Positions 35,350-44,074 of a stretch of DNA of 64,000 nt are shown here, piece by piece. The stretch comes from Bacillota bacterium (GTDB taxonomy: Bacteria > Bacillota > Clostridia > Christensenellales > CAG-138): assembly GCA_023400985.1 (NCBI GenBank), contig JAEXEN010000034.1, forward strand, positions 14,657 to 78,656. The letters are read 5' to 3'. Both the position numbers and the translations under genes were made by a program. Every line of letters begins with the position of its first letter. The stretch's first letter is position 1. The notes under the pieces were generated by a model. It searched no databases. It saw nothing but the letters and a program-made list of their open reading frames with translations, and was not told the origin of the DNA.

Positions 35350-36123
35350 CTAACTCCGGGCGAGCTCAGCCGAAGCCTCGTTTGAAACCTCGCACACAAG
35401 CGCGATGAGCCTTGGCAAGGTTTCTTGATGGATGCGGCTTGACGGGCCGGTGATGGATATGGAAGCAAGGATGTTGTTGTTCCAATCCCTAAGAGGTGCG
35501 GCAATACAGCGCCCTCCGATTTCGCCTTCCTCATCGTCGAGCGCATATCCGTTTTCGCGCACACGCCCTATTTCACGCATGAACGCTTCCTCGCTGGTGA
35601 TGGTCTTCTCGGTGCGCTTCACAAGCGGGTTGCGCTTGATTAACTGACGGATTGCCTCATCCGGCATGTCGCTGACGAGGATTTTCCCGGCGGCGGAGAG
35701 GTGAATCTGAAGCTGAGCGCCAACGCCGAGCCCGCTGCGGATAAGGTTGGTACAGGAGACCTGATCTACATATACCGCAGAATCGCGCTGAAGCTGCACG
35801 AGAGACGCGCTCTCCCCGGATTCGCGCGACAGACGTTCCAGATACGGATGGATGATCTTGGGCAGATCAAACATGCGGGAGGCCGCCGTGCCTAAGTGGA
35901 TGAGCGCCCAGCCAAGCCGGTAATTTCTGGTAACGGCGTCCTGCTGGATAAAACCGTGCCTCTTCATGGTGGTGAGCAGGCGGCTGAGTGTCGTCTTGGG
36001 CATTTTAAGCCCTGCTGAAAGATCTTTTAAACTGATGACGTCATCGAGCTGTGCGAGGTATTCCAGCACCTGCATTGCCTTTTCAAGCGATGCGACTTCT
36101 GATTTATCCGGCTTGTCGTTCAA
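35350..36123 (-). CDS. IclR-family transcriptional regulator
   Basis: 257 residues. N-terminal winged helix (VLEYLAQLDDVISLKDLSAG, MPKTTLSRLLTTM) and C-terminal effector domain (SLVQLQRDSAVYVDQV, LHLSAAGKILVSD-type segment, GGRCIAAPLRDW). It starts with TTG at 36123 behind AAGGAG with ideal spacing. It lies inside the operon it probably regulates. A symmetric GTTCCG-N5-CGGAAC site in the operon leader (41561-41577) is a good candidate operator. IclR regulators usually respond to small carboxylic acids. Confidence 0.9.
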   Translation of the reverse strand: MNDKPDKSEVASLEKAMQVLEYLAQLDDVISLKDLSAGLKMPKTTLSRLLTTMKRHGFIQQDAVTRNYRLGWALIHLGTAASRMFDLPKIIHPYLERLSRESGESASLVQLQRDSAVYVDQVSCTNLIRSGLGVGAQLQIHLSAAGKILVSDMPDEAIRQLIKRNPLVKRTEKTITSEEAFMREIGRVRENGYALDDEEGEIGGRCIAAPLRDWNNNILASISITGPSSRIHQETLPRLIALVCEVSNEASAELARS

Positions 36124-36137
36124 TTTCTACCGCTCCT

Positions 36138-36878
36138 TCAGCCGCAATGGCTGCATGTTTGATTTTGCTCCGCCGCGCGGCGAATGCAGGGCGGGGTGGC
36201 GTAGAAGCCGCATTTTGCATGCCGCACCTTTGCCGCCACAAGCGCCTCGGTCACCTTGAGCGCCACGGAGGAGGGGTCGATCACCATTACGCCAAGCTCT
36301 TCCGTGATCCCCTCGGCATAGCCGGCCATACCTGCGCAGCCGAGCACGATCGCCTCGGCTCCGTCTTCTTCCACGGCCTGCTTGGCAATGCGGCGGATCT
36401 TGTCGCGAGCGCGGTCGGGCTCGCTGTCCGTTTCGGCAACGCTCATGCCCAGCGGGCGCACAGAAGCCATGCTGTTTTCAAGCTTGAAGCGGCGTCCTTC
36501 CTTTTCCTTGGCAGGCACGCGCTCGCGGTTCATAGTGAGCACTGTGAACTTTGCGCCCATCATGGCGGCAACATGCAGGCTGATCTCCTCGATCCCCGTT
36601 ACGAGAATGTCGGAAATTTCCCTGCACGCCTCCAAGCCGGGGTCGCTGAAACAGGCGAGGATGATGGCGTCGTAGCCCTCTAAGTTTGCCCTTGCCACAA
36701 GCTTGAGCACACCTGGGATGCACAGCGCTTCGTCATAGGCGCTTTCGATCGCCATCGGGCCGCCCGGCGGACAAATGACAGTCAACTCCGTATCACTGCT
36801 CTTGATCTGGCCGAGCACCTTCTCGAGGTGCTCGGTCATGGACATGGAAGAGTTGGGATTGATGACCATTATTTTCAT
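36138..36878 (-). CDS. Asp/Glu/hydantoin racemase family protein (copy 1)
   Basis: 246 residues. It begins MKIMVINPNSS, the typical hydantoin racemase (HyuE) opening. Both catalytic cysteines are present, in IILACFSDPG and IVLGCAGMAG, so it should be an active cofactor-independent racemase. The extra C-terminal tail of about 20 residues is rich in Cys and His. It ends 14 bp before the IclR gene and begins 6 bp after iorB. Substrates could be 5-substituted hydantoins, N-carbamoyl amino acids or aspartate. Operon context with a ring hydrolase favours a hydantoin-like compound. Confidence 0.85.
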   Translation of the reverse strand: MKIMVINPNSSMSMTEHLEKVLGQIKSSDTELTVICPPGGPMAIESAYDEALCIPGVLKLVARANLEGYDAIILACFSDPGLEACREISDILVTGIEEISLHVAAMMGAKFTVLTMNRERVPAKEKEGRRFKLENSMASVRPLGMSVAETDSEPDRARDKIRRIAKQAVEEDGAEAIVLGCAGMAGYAEGITEELGVMVIDPSSVALKVTEALVAAKVRHAKCGFYATPPCIRRAAEQNQTCSHCG

Positions 36879-36884
36879 ATTATA

Positions 36885-37469
36885 TTATATCTCCCTTCCT
36901 GCATGAAAGGCCTTAATATTCAGTTCCTGCAATTTTGAAGGAACATGGTTACGGATAGCCGTTTCCCACACGTCGGGGCCGATTTCCGGGAACTGTTTGG
37001 ACAAGGTGCCCAGAAGTACGATGTTCATTACCTTCACGTTGCCGATTTCCTGTGCCTTTTCGGTGGCGTCGTAATGGATGACCTCGGTGGACGCCTTTTT
37101 CAGCATCGCGTTTATCGCGGCGCTATCGGGATACTCCTCTTTGCCGGTGCTCACGAGCATGGGCTGCAGGGGGTACTCGTTGTAGATGACGGTACTTTCC
37201 TTTTTAATATACTCCAACGAGCGAAGTGCCTCGAGCGGCTCGGACGCCATGAGATAATCCACCGTACCGGTCATGTTCATGGGCGAACCTACCCTTTCTC
37301 CCCAGCGGACATGGCTCGAAACGCTGCCGCCGCGGATGGCAAGACCCATGATATCGGATTTTTTTGCATCAAGCCCAAAAAGCATGCCGACCTCGGACAG
37401 AATATCGCTCACGAGAATGGTACCCTGGCCGCCTACGCCGACGATTAAGAAATTCACGCTGTTCTTCAT
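36885..37469 (-). CDS. iorB: Indolepyruvate:ferredoxin oxidoreductase, beta subunit
   Basis: 194 residues, pyruvate ferredoxin/flavodoxin oxidoreductase gamma-type domain: VGVGGQGTILVSDIL, AIRGGSVSSHVRWG, MASEPLEALR. It pairs with IorA. The ATG overlaps the iorA stop as ATGA, giving tight coupling. A longer frame to 37562 runs through iorA and is rejected. Confidence 0.93.
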   Translation of the reverse strand: MKNSVNFLIVGVGGQGTILVSDILSEVGMLFGLDAKKSDIMGLAIRGGSVSSHVRWGERVGSPMNMTGTVDYLMASEPLEALRSLEYIKKESTVIYNEYPLQPMLVSTGKEEYPDSAAINAMLKKASTEVIHYDATEKAQEIGNVKVMNIVLLGTLSKQFPEIGPDVWETAIRNHVPSKLQELNIKAFHAGREI

Positions 37470-39253
37470 TCTTGCACATCCTCCTTCCTTGTGATCGCCT
37501 TCGTGGGGCAGATCTGAGAGCATATCCCGCAGCCGTTGCACAAGGTGGGGTCGATGCGGCATTTCTTTTTATGCGTCTTCGGATTTTCCATATCGGAAAC
37601 CATAATAGCGGGGCAGCCGGCCTGAAAGCATTTATGGCAGGCGATGCAGGTATCCGTTTTCACGTGATAAATGGGACTTGCGGTTTTGTTGATCTGTACG
37701 CATGCGCCTTTGGTGATCAAAACCGACGGGCCGTCGAACGCAAGGCATTCCTTGAGCCCTTCCTCAACTTCCTTGAGGTTAAACGCATCCACGGATTTTA
37801 CCATCTGCACGCCCAGCGCGCGCACGACGGGCTCGATTTCGATTTTGCGTGCCTTGTTGGTGCGCAGCACCTTATAATCGGTACCCGGATGATCCTGGTG
37901 GCCGGTCATGGCGGTGGTGTAGTTATCCATGAGGATTACCACGCCTCGGCTTTCATTATGTACCATATTGGCCAGCGGCGAAAGACCCGAATGGAAAAAT
38001 GTCGAATCGCCGATGGTGCAAACGCGGTTTTCGGGAAGCCCCGCAATGGACATGCCGTGCAGCACGCCGATGCTCGCGCCCATGGCGCCCATGGTATGCT
38101 GTGCATGGAAGGGGGGCTGCGCGCCCAGGTTATAACAGCCGATGTCGCCGGCAACCGGCAGGCCGAGTTTAGCGAGCACATAGTATGTAGACCTGTGCGG
38201 GCAGCCTGCGCAAAGCACGGGGGAACGTTCGGGCAGTTTGGCCACGGGCTCCGTTTTTTCGCGTGTATCGCTTGTGATTAGGCCGTTTGCAAGGGCAATG
38301 TCCATGAGGCGGTCGGGCAGCAGTTCGAAAAACGGCGGGAAGAGTTCCTTGCCCTTGACCTCTACGCCCATGCTCTTGATCTGCTCTTCGAGTACCGGGT
38401 CGAGCTCCTCGACCACAAGCACCTTTTCTACGCCTTGCGCGAAGGTTTTGATCAGCTTCTCGGGCAACGGATACGTCATGCCTAGCTTGAGTACCGAGGC
38501 GTTTGGAAATACCTCTTTGACGTACTGGTATACGATACCGCTCGTGATGATGCCCAAAGACCTGTCGTTCCATTCGATGCGGTTAATCTCCATGGTTTCG
38601 GCATACTCGGCGATCTTCTTGATCTTCTCCTCGAGTTTCTGGTGCATGATCTTTGCGTACATCGCGGTGCAATTGTATTTGGGGATATTGCGCGGGAACT
38701 TTTCGAGGTTTTTCGGGTTTTCCACGCGCGGCGCGGTATTCACGACGCTTTTGCAGTGGGAAATGCGCATCACGCTGCGCAGAAGCGTTGATGTATCGAA
38801 CTTTTCGGAGAGTTCAAACGCGGCTTTGATAAAATCCTTCGTTTCCTGGCTGTCGGCGGGCTCAAACGTGGGGATCTTGGCGAGACGCGAATACCAGCGG
38901 TTGTCCTGCTCGTTTTGCGAGCTGAACAAGCCCGGGTCATCGGCCGTAACCACCACAAGCCCGGCCTCGATGCCGGTATAAACGGTATACAGCATGGAAT
39001 CCATCAGCACATTCATGCCGACCTGCTTGGTGGTGACCATGGCGCGTTTCCCGCTGTAAGCAGCGCCGGCGGCGGCATCCATCGCCACCTTTTCGTTGGT
39101 CGACCATTCCACATAAACCTCGTCGCCATATAAACGGGCAACGGTTTCCACGATCTCGGAGCTAGGCGTTCCTGGATAACCGGTAACCACCTGCACGCCG
39201 GCCTCATATGCGCCGCGTGCGATTGCTTCGTTACCAGACAATAACTTTTTCAA
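37466..39253 (-). CDS. iorA: Indolepyruvate:ferredoxin oxidoreductase, alpha subunit
   Basis: About 595 residues, a TPP enzyme that oxidatively decarboxylates aryl- or other 2-oxoacids to acyl-CoA with reduction of ferredoxin. N-terminal pyrimidine-binding domain: GYPGTPSSEI. TPP/Mg motif: GDSTFFHSGL through LMDNYTTAMTG. C-terminal two [4Fe-4S] clusters: CIACHKCFQAGC and CNGCGICSQICP. The start is unusual: TTG at 39253 gives the common KKLLSGNEA opening and has GGAGG 8 nt upstream, whereas the ATG at 39268 contains that GGAGG and has no good site of its own. Together with the acyl-CoA synthetase upstream it can conserve energy from amino acid fermentation. Confidence 0.93.
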   Translation of the reverse strand: MKKLLSGNEAIARGAYEAGVQVVTGYPGTPSSEIVETVARLYGDEVYVEWSTNEKVAMDAAAGAAYSGKRAMVTTKQVGMNVLMDSMLYTVYTGIEAGLVVVTADDPGLFSSQNEQDNRWYSRLAKIPTFEPADSQETKDFIKAAFELSEKFDTSTLLRSVMRISHCKSVVNTAPRVENPKNLEKFPRNIPKYNCTAMYAKIMHQKLEEKIKKIAEYAETMEINRIEWNDRSLGIITSGIVYQYVKEVFPNASVLKLGMTYPLPEKLIKTFAQGVEKVLVVEELDPVLEEQIKSMGVEVKGKELFPPFFELLPDRLMDIALANGLITSDTREKTEPVAKLPERSPVLCAGCPHRSTYYVLAKLGLPVAGDIGCYNLGAQPPFHAQHTMGAMGASIGVLHGMSIAGLPENRVCTIGDSTFFHSGLSPLANMVHNESRGVVILMDNYTTAMTGHQDHPGTDYKVLRTNKARKIEIEPVVRALGVQMVKSVDAFNLKEVEEGLKECLAFDGPSVLITKGACVQINKTASPIYHVKTDTCIACHKCFQAGCPAIMVSDMENPKTHKKKCRIDPTLCNGCGICSQICPTKAITRKEDVQE

Positions 39254-39305
39254 GGATAAATCCTCCATCCGTCATGTTTTTTGCGGAAGCGGCCCTTATA
39301 GGGCT

Positions 39306-41459
39306 TTACCGCAGTTCCAAAAGGGCGTCCACCGCCAGCACTCCTTTGCCTTCCCCGTAAACGAGGAGCGGGTTGATATCGAGCGCCGCGATTTCGTCCC
39401 CACATTCGACCGCCAAACGGCCTACCTGCACCAGCGTTTTTGCGAGTGATAACACATCCGCCTTCTCGCGGCCGCGGAAGCCCGTCAGCAGGCGATAGCC
39501 CTTGGTGGAGCGGATCATCTCAAGGGCCTCCTCCTCGTTGAAAGGCGGGATGCCCAGGGTGCTGTCTTTGAGCACCTCCACCAAAATACCGCCCGTGCCA
39601 TAAATCACAGCGGGCCCGAACTGCGCGTCGCGGGTAATGCCTAAGATTACCTCTGCAACCGGTTCCTCCGCCATTTCCTGCACCAGCATGCCGTCGATTT
39701 GAGTATTTGGCGCAAAGCGAAGGGCGTTTTGCATCAGGCGCGGATAAGCCTCGCGCACAGCTAACTCATCTGCAAGGCCAACGGCGATCACCTTCGCCTC
39801 GGTTTTATGTAAAATCTGCGGCGACATCACCTTGAGCACCACGGGATAGCCGATTTCCCGTGCCGCGGCTGCGCACGCATCCGGATCTGGGGCAAGAATT
39901 TCCCTCGTGCAGGCAATGCCAAAGCTCGAAAGCACCTTCTTGCTTTGGTACTCGGTAAGCGCTTTTCCGAGGGATGGCGACAGGCTAAATGAGCGCTTCC
40001 CGGTACATTCTTCATGGGCCGGCGCCATAACGGCTTTCGCATAGCGGATCGCGTTTTTAACGGCTTTGAGACCCGCGCGCGTTCCCCTGAGCGCAGGCAC
40101 GTTCCCACGATCCAGGATCGCTTGGATCTTAGGGTGAACGCCTGTCGAAATGTTTGTAATAAGGGCGGTCGGTTTGCCCGACAGGCGGGCCGCTTCGACC
40201 GTGGCGTTTGCAACTATGGCGTATTGCTCTACCTGGCGGTCGGCCATGCCGGCAGGCACATCCTGCACAACAAGGAGCAGGTCGCAGTCTTTCTCGGCAG
40301 CCGCGCTATGGAGGCAGGGTGCGTAGGTGGATTCGATATGGCCCGAGCCCCACGCATCCAAGGGGTTCGCGATGTGGGAGAATGTCATGAGCTGCTTTTG
40401 CATCTCGGCTATACCCGATTGAGACCACGCAGGGAAACGCAGGCCCATGTTATCGCCCACGTCCGCCATAAGGCTGATCACGCCGCCGGAAAGCGTGACC
40501 GCAAAAATTCCGTTCCCCTTGGGAAGCCTCCCCTTAAGCTTGGATAAAAGCTCAGCTGTTTCAAACAGCTCGTCAAAATCATCCACGCGGATGACGCCGA
40601 GCTTTTGAAACAGCTTGTCCTGAATGGCGTCGGAGCCGGCAAGCGCGCCGGTATGCGCGGTCGTTGCCCGCTGCGCCATTTCCGAGCGCCCTACCTTGAT
40701 GAGGAGTATGGGCTTTTGAAGCTCCAACGCCCTAAGCGCAACGGCTCGAAATGCCTCCGGACGGCGTATCTGCTCGATGAAGGCCATGATCACATCGGTA
40801 TGCGGGTCCTCGAGCATGTACTCCATCACATCGGTGCTGTCTATCACCATTTCATTGCCGGTAGATACCATAAGGCTGAATCCAAGTCCGCGCGCGCTGT
40901 TGGCCACAGCGATGTTCAAATACCCGCTCTGCGCCACCATGCCGATACGGCCCTTAACGATTTCACTGGGTGCGGGTGCGCTATAGGCGCACGACCCTAA
41001 AGTGGGATTCAAAAAGCCCACGCAGTTCGGGCCCAAAAAGCGGATGCCGTTTTCCTCGCATAGCGCTTTTACCTTTGCGCTGAGCGCCTTTCCCTCCTCG
41101 TCCGCTTCGCCAAAGCCTGCGGCAAAGGCCCACGCGGCTTTTACGCCGCAAGCCGCCGCCTCTTCTATGACGGGCAGAATGTTGTCGCGCCCGAGCAAAA
41201 TCGCAAGCAGCTCAGGGTGTTTGCCCTCCGCCTTAAGCGCGCTCAAAGACGCGTAGCAGCGAAGGCCCATGATTTCCTCGTACTTTGGATTGATCGGATA
41301 TACTTCACCGTCGTACTGAAGCTGCCTGAGGTTTTCAAGCGCCTGCAGCCCCGGCCCCTGCTTGGGCGATGCCCCTATTACCGCGATGGAACGCGGACGG
41401 AACAACGGCTGTAATGTATTCCATGCCGTTTGTCTTGCCGGATCGTTTGTTTCCCGCAT
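39306..41459 (-). CDS. NDP-forming acyl-CoA synthetase (acetate-CoA ligase type)
   Basis: About 717 residues with alpha and beta parts fused. CoA-binding domain: SIAVIGASPKQG, INPKYEEI, FLGPNCVGFLNP. Succinyl-CoA-ligase-like domain with the phosphorylated histidine in TTAHTGALAG. C-terminal ATP-grasp: YPVVLKVMSPQILHKTEAKV, GILVEVLKDSTLGIPP, EIAALDINPLLVY. It converts acyl-CoA, ADP and Pi to acid, CoA and ATP. It is first in the minus-strand operon, directly ahead of iorAB, the arrangement expected for ATP formation from 2-oxoacid oxidation. Of three close ATGs the one at 41459 has the best-spaced GAAGGA. Confidence 0.9.
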   Translation of the reverse strand: MRETNDPARQTAWNTLQPLFRPRSIAVIGASPKQGPGLQALENLRQLQYDGEVYPINPKYEEIMGLRCYASLSALKAEGKHPELLAILLGRDNILPVIEEAAACGVKAAWAFAAGFGEADEEGKALSAKVKALCEENGIRFLGPNCVGFLNPTLGSCAYSAPAPSEIVKGRIGMVAQSGYLNIAVANSARGLGFSLMVSTGNEMVIDSTDVMEYMLEDPHTDVIMAFIEQIRRPEAFRAVALRALELQKPILLIKVGRSEMAQRATTAHTGALAGSDAIQDKLFQKLGVIRVDDFDELFETAELLSKLKGRLPKGNGIFAVTLSGGVISLMADVGDNMGLRFPAWSQSGIAEMQKQLMTFSHIANPLDAWGSGHIESTYAPCLHSAAAEKDCDLLLVVQDVPAGMADRQVEQYAIVANATVEAARLSGKPTALITNISTGVHPKIQAILDRGNVPALRGTRAGLKAVKNAIRYAKAVMAPAHEECTGKRSFSLSPSLGKALTEYQSKKVLSSFGIACTREILAPDPDACAAAAREIGYPVVLKVMSPQILHKTEAKVIAVGLADELAVREAYPRLMQNALRFAPNTQIDGMLVQEMAEEPVAEVILGITRDAQFGPAVIYGTGGILVEVLKDSTLGIPPFNEEEALEMIRSTKGYRLLTGFRGREKADVLSLAKTLVQVGRLAVECGDEIAALDINPLLVYGEGKGVLAVDALLELR

Positions 41460-41560
41460 CGTCATCATCCTTCATGTGTTTTGATCGTTACTTCATAGGT
41501 TTCAACAGAAAATGGAAGAGCTCCGGTACCCTGAAAGAGCTTTCCCAGCCGATGTGCTCT

Positions 41561-41577
41561 GTTCCGCTATACGGAAC
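41561..41577. promoter_or_regulatory. Candidate IclR operator in the operon leader
   Basis: GTTCCG-CTATA-CGGAAC is a perfect 6-bp inverted repeat with a 5-bp centre, the geometry of IclR-family sites. It lies 18-34 bp downstream of the predicted start site of the minus-strand operon that encodes an IclR regulator. Confidence 0.6.
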
Positions 41578-41601
41578 GTCGTTTCGAATTTGGCTATGTT
41601 T

Positions 41602-41631
41602 ATTATAACGACCTCGATTTTGAATTGTCAA
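41602..41631 (-). promoter_or_regulatory. Promoter of the 10-kb minus-strand operon
   Basis: On the minus strand TTGACA (41626-41631), an 18-bp spacer and TATAAT (41602-41607): both hexamers match the sigma-A consensus exactly. Transcription would start near 41595, giving a leader of about 135 nt. The AT-rich stretch 41640-42095 between this and the divergent promoter shows no convincing gene. Confidence 0.85.
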
Positions 41632-42095
41632 TTCCATTTTTTGTGGATTTACACATCTTGAGAGCAAAAAACTTCTTTAAGGCAATACCGCACAAAAAAT
41701 AGGCCGACGGGTGTCTTAGAAGCGGAGAAGCGCGAGGTTGGTCCCCCATATAGACAGGCTAAGGAGATTAAATTGTACAGCGTTTCCTTTAAATTTTACG
41801 TGCGCTTCCGTCATGCGGTTTTAGCGGAAGATAAGCCCTTTAACAGGGGAGAGGAAAACCGCGTTTTCGCAATTTTTATTGCGAAGGCTTGCAAAACGCC
41901 TTGCGCAAACCCATGGCAAAATAATTATATATATTTATTATTAAATTTTTATAGGCGAAAATACGTAAATTTTTATTTATTTGTATTTATTATTTAAGAA
42001 GACGGTATTCCAAAAGGCGTTTTGCAGTCGGCAAGGCGTTTTTGAAAACGCCTAAATAGTGTCTGTTTTGGGCGATTTTCACCTATGACGGGGCG

Positions 42096-42124
42096 TTGAC
42101 AAAAAAAATGCGCGGTTTTATAAT
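42096..42124 (+). promoter_or_regulatory. Promoter of the plus-strand operon
   Basis: TTGACA (42096-42101), a 17-bp spacer and TATAAT (42119-42124), a perfect consensus. It would drive the genes from 42221 on. A GTTCCG half-site at 42146-42151 hints at shared control with the divergent operon, but its other half is poor. Confidence 0.85.
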
Positions 42125-42220
42125 CCAAGACGAATTCACAGTCGTGTTCCGTGCGTTTTCGAAATTGGCATTTCTCGCACAAAAAAATCGGCTAAAAACC
42201 GAAATGATGGAGGCTTACCC

Positions 42221-42790
42221 ATGCAAAAAAATACTGATGTACAGCTGCACCCTTGGCAGTTGGATGCAAAGACTCCCGACGAATTCCACTGCTGCGAAAT
42301 GCGCCGCGGCCGCGAATTTTTGCTTCGCCTTATGACCGGTGCAGACCCCTCTCTGGCGATTATTAACTTCGCAAAGGAAAACAACATTCGTTACGGCAAG
42401 GTACATGCCACTTTTATGGGCGGTTTTCAGCCCTGCAAGTACTACGTGTGGATTCCGGACTATAAGGATCCCGAGAATTGGCACCGCGAGGGTGTTGCGG
42501 TTAACACCAACCTCACCATGCTCGCCTCTATCGGCGGCATGATCGGCCAGCGTCCCAAGCGTGACGGGTCTGGCGAGGAGCCCTTTGTGGCCATGCACTT
42601 CGTGGCCGGCGGCGGCTGGGATGCTCCCACCATCTGCGGACACCTTGTGGAAGGCACGCTTGTAAAGGGCTGCATGCAAGTATTTATAACGGAGCTGCTC
42701 GACGTTGAAGCGCTTGCCCCGATCGATCTGGTACACGACGAGGGCTACGGCTATCCGGAAAACTTCTACCGCAATACCGCTAAGAAATAA
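42221..42790 (+). CDS. PCC-domain (DUF296) protein
   Basis: 189 residues. It has the PCC/PPC fold pattern: REFLLRLMTGADPSLAIINF, a run of beta strands, then CGHLVEGTLVKGCMQVFITE. Bacterial stand-alone PCC proteins are small trimeric proteins of unknown activity, often encoded with transport or metabolic genes. TGGAGG lies 7 nt before the ATG. It is the first gene of an operon with racemase, PLP enzymes and an importer, so a ligand-binding or enzymatic role in that pathway is more likely than DNA binding (inference). Confidence 0.8.
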   Translation: MQKNTDVQLHPWQLDAKTPDEFHCCEMRRGREFLLRLMTGADPSLAIINFAKENNIRYGKVHATFMGGFQPCKYYVWIPDYKDPENWHREGVAVNTNLTMLASIGGMIGQRPKRDGSGEEPFVAMHFVAGGGWDAPTICGHLVEGTLVKGCMQVFITELLDVEALAPIDLVHDEGYGYPENFYRNTAKK

Positions 42791-42800
42791 CCTTTTAGGC

Positions 42801-42832
42801 AGGATGTTGTGGGCCTCGGTCCACAACATCCT
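42801..42832 (+). promoter_or_regulatory. Intercistronic hairpin after the PCC gene
   Basis: AGGATGTTGTGG and CCACAACATCCT pair perfectly over 12 bp around an 8-nt loop. No T-run follows, so it is more likely a transcript-stabilising or partial-termination element than a full terminator. Confidence 0.55.
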
Positions 42833-42885
42833 CGCCAATATGCTTTTTATGATTGCGGCTTTCTCCGCAAGAGGAAATGCCTGAG

Positions 42886-43290
42886 ATGCGAATCGAAAAC
42901 AGCGTCGTTTTCTTCCCCTGCGTCGATATCGGGGAAACCGACCGTTTCTACACCGAAACGGTTGGGCTGAAGCTCAGCCAGATACAAGCGGGGGGCGCAT
43001 GCCGCATTTACGACACGGGCTACGGGTATATAGGCTTTTGCCAATATGACGACAAAAGGCCCATTCCCTCCGGACCCACGGGCATGTGTATTTCACTTAA
43101 CTGCCCGAACGAAACCGCTGTGGATCTTTGCTACGCGGTTCTCGTAAAAAAGGGCGTGCCGGTGCTTTCACCGCCGCAGCGCCACGCAAAGTTTCCGGTA
43201 TACGGATGCTTCTTCTCCGATCCAAACGGATATAAGGTAGAGTTTCAACGGATCCTTGAGGGCAATGAACTGACCGGCGGCAGAAAATAG
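42886..43290 (+). CDS. VOC (glyoxalase/bleomycin resistance) superfamily protein
   Basis: About 134 residues: paired beta-alpha-beta-beta-beta modules with ETDRFYTETVGLKL at the start and GCFFSDPNGYKVEFQRI at the end, the usual VOC closing with its metal-binding glutamate. The start at 42886 has AGAGGA 10 nt upstream; two earlier starts are possible. Function within the operon is unknown. Lyases, isomerases and dioxygenases of this fold act on small metabolites. Confidence 0.8.
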   Translation: MRIENSVVFFPCVDIGETDRFYTETVGLKLSQIQAGGACRIYDTGYGYIGFCQYDDKRPIPSGPTGMCISLNCPNETAVDLCYAVLVKKGVPVLSPPQRHAKFPVYGCFFSDPNGYKVEFQRILEGNELTGGRK

Positions 43291-43372
43291 CAGCGGCACA
43301 CTTTCTCTTTTATTAATTCAGAATGTATAAAAACACATTTTTTATCTACTTTCCGCAACGAGGTAAACCGAA

Positions 43373-44050
43373 ATGAAAATACTGATCATCAACCCCAACA
43401 GCAGCGATGATATGACCGAGAGCATCCAGGAAACTGCGCTCGCCTACGCGAACGGCGATTTTGAGGTAAAAACGGTTTCCACGCCCGGCGCACCGAAATA
43501 TATCGATTACTATTCGGACGCCGCCGAGGCTGCGCCCGGCATGATGCGGATCGTCAGGGAAAACGAAGCCGAGTACGACGCGTTCATCGTTGCCTGCCAC
43601 TGCGACCCCAACCTCGACCTGATCAAGCAGATCACTTCGAAGCCGGTAGTCGGCATCGGCGAATCGTCCATGAAGCTCGCGAGCATGCTCGGGCACTCGT
43701 TCTCTGTGGTCTCCGCCGGCAATCATTCTATCCCCAACAAGCTGGCTGTCATCCGCAAGTACCATTTGGAAGGCTGCACGGCCTCCGTGCGCGGTCCCAA
43801 AGAGCCGTGCGAAAGCTGCTCCGTCTCAGCGCCGTATCTGAGTGCTGCCCGTGCCGCCATAGAAGAAGATCTCGCTGAAGTGATCGTTCTCGGCTGCGCG
43901 GGCTTTTCGGGCCTTGCCCCTGCCATGCAGGCCGAACTCGGCGTGCCGGTGCTCGACGGTGTGGTCTCAGCGCTCATCGTTGCCTCCGGTCTTGTAAAGG
44001 CGGGGCTTTCTACCAGCAAAATAAGAAGATACCGCGACGTGGAGGAATAA
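43373..44050 (+). CDS. Asp/Glu/hydantoin racemase family protein (copy 2)
   Basis: 225 residues, starting MKILIINPNSS. Both catalytic cysteines are present, in FIVACHCDPN and VIVLGCAGFSG. It is clearly related to the copy at 36138-36878 but shorter and with low overall identity, so it likely acts on a different substrate. It lies 25 bp upstream of the DSD1-type enzyme, suggesting that it interconverts the stereoisomers fed to the two PLP enzymes. GAGGTAAACCGAA is upstream of the ATG. Confidence 0.87.
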   Translation: MKILIINPNSSDDMTESIQETALAYANGDFEVKTVSTPGAPKYIDYYSDAAEAAPGMMRIVRENEAEYDAFIVACHCDPNLDLIKQITSKPVVGIGESSMKLASMLGHSFSVVSAGNHSIPNKLAVIRKYHLEGCTASVRGPKEPCESCSVSAPYLSAARAAIEEDLAEVIVLGCAGFSGLAPAMQAELGVPVLDGVVSALIVASGLVKAGLSTSKIRRYRDVEE

Positions 44051-44074
44051 ACTTCCGTTCGGAAAGGAGCTCCC

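Noticed and set aside
31415..41459. Carbamate kinase completing the proposed carbamoyl phosphate route
   Set aside because: I looked for its motifs in all genes of the cluster and found none. It must be elsewhere if the route is real.
41773..41997. 74-codon frame with AAGGAG before a TTG in the divergent promoter region
   Set aside because: The composition is simply AT-rich, there is no recognisable family, and it lies in the spacer between two strong divergent promoters.
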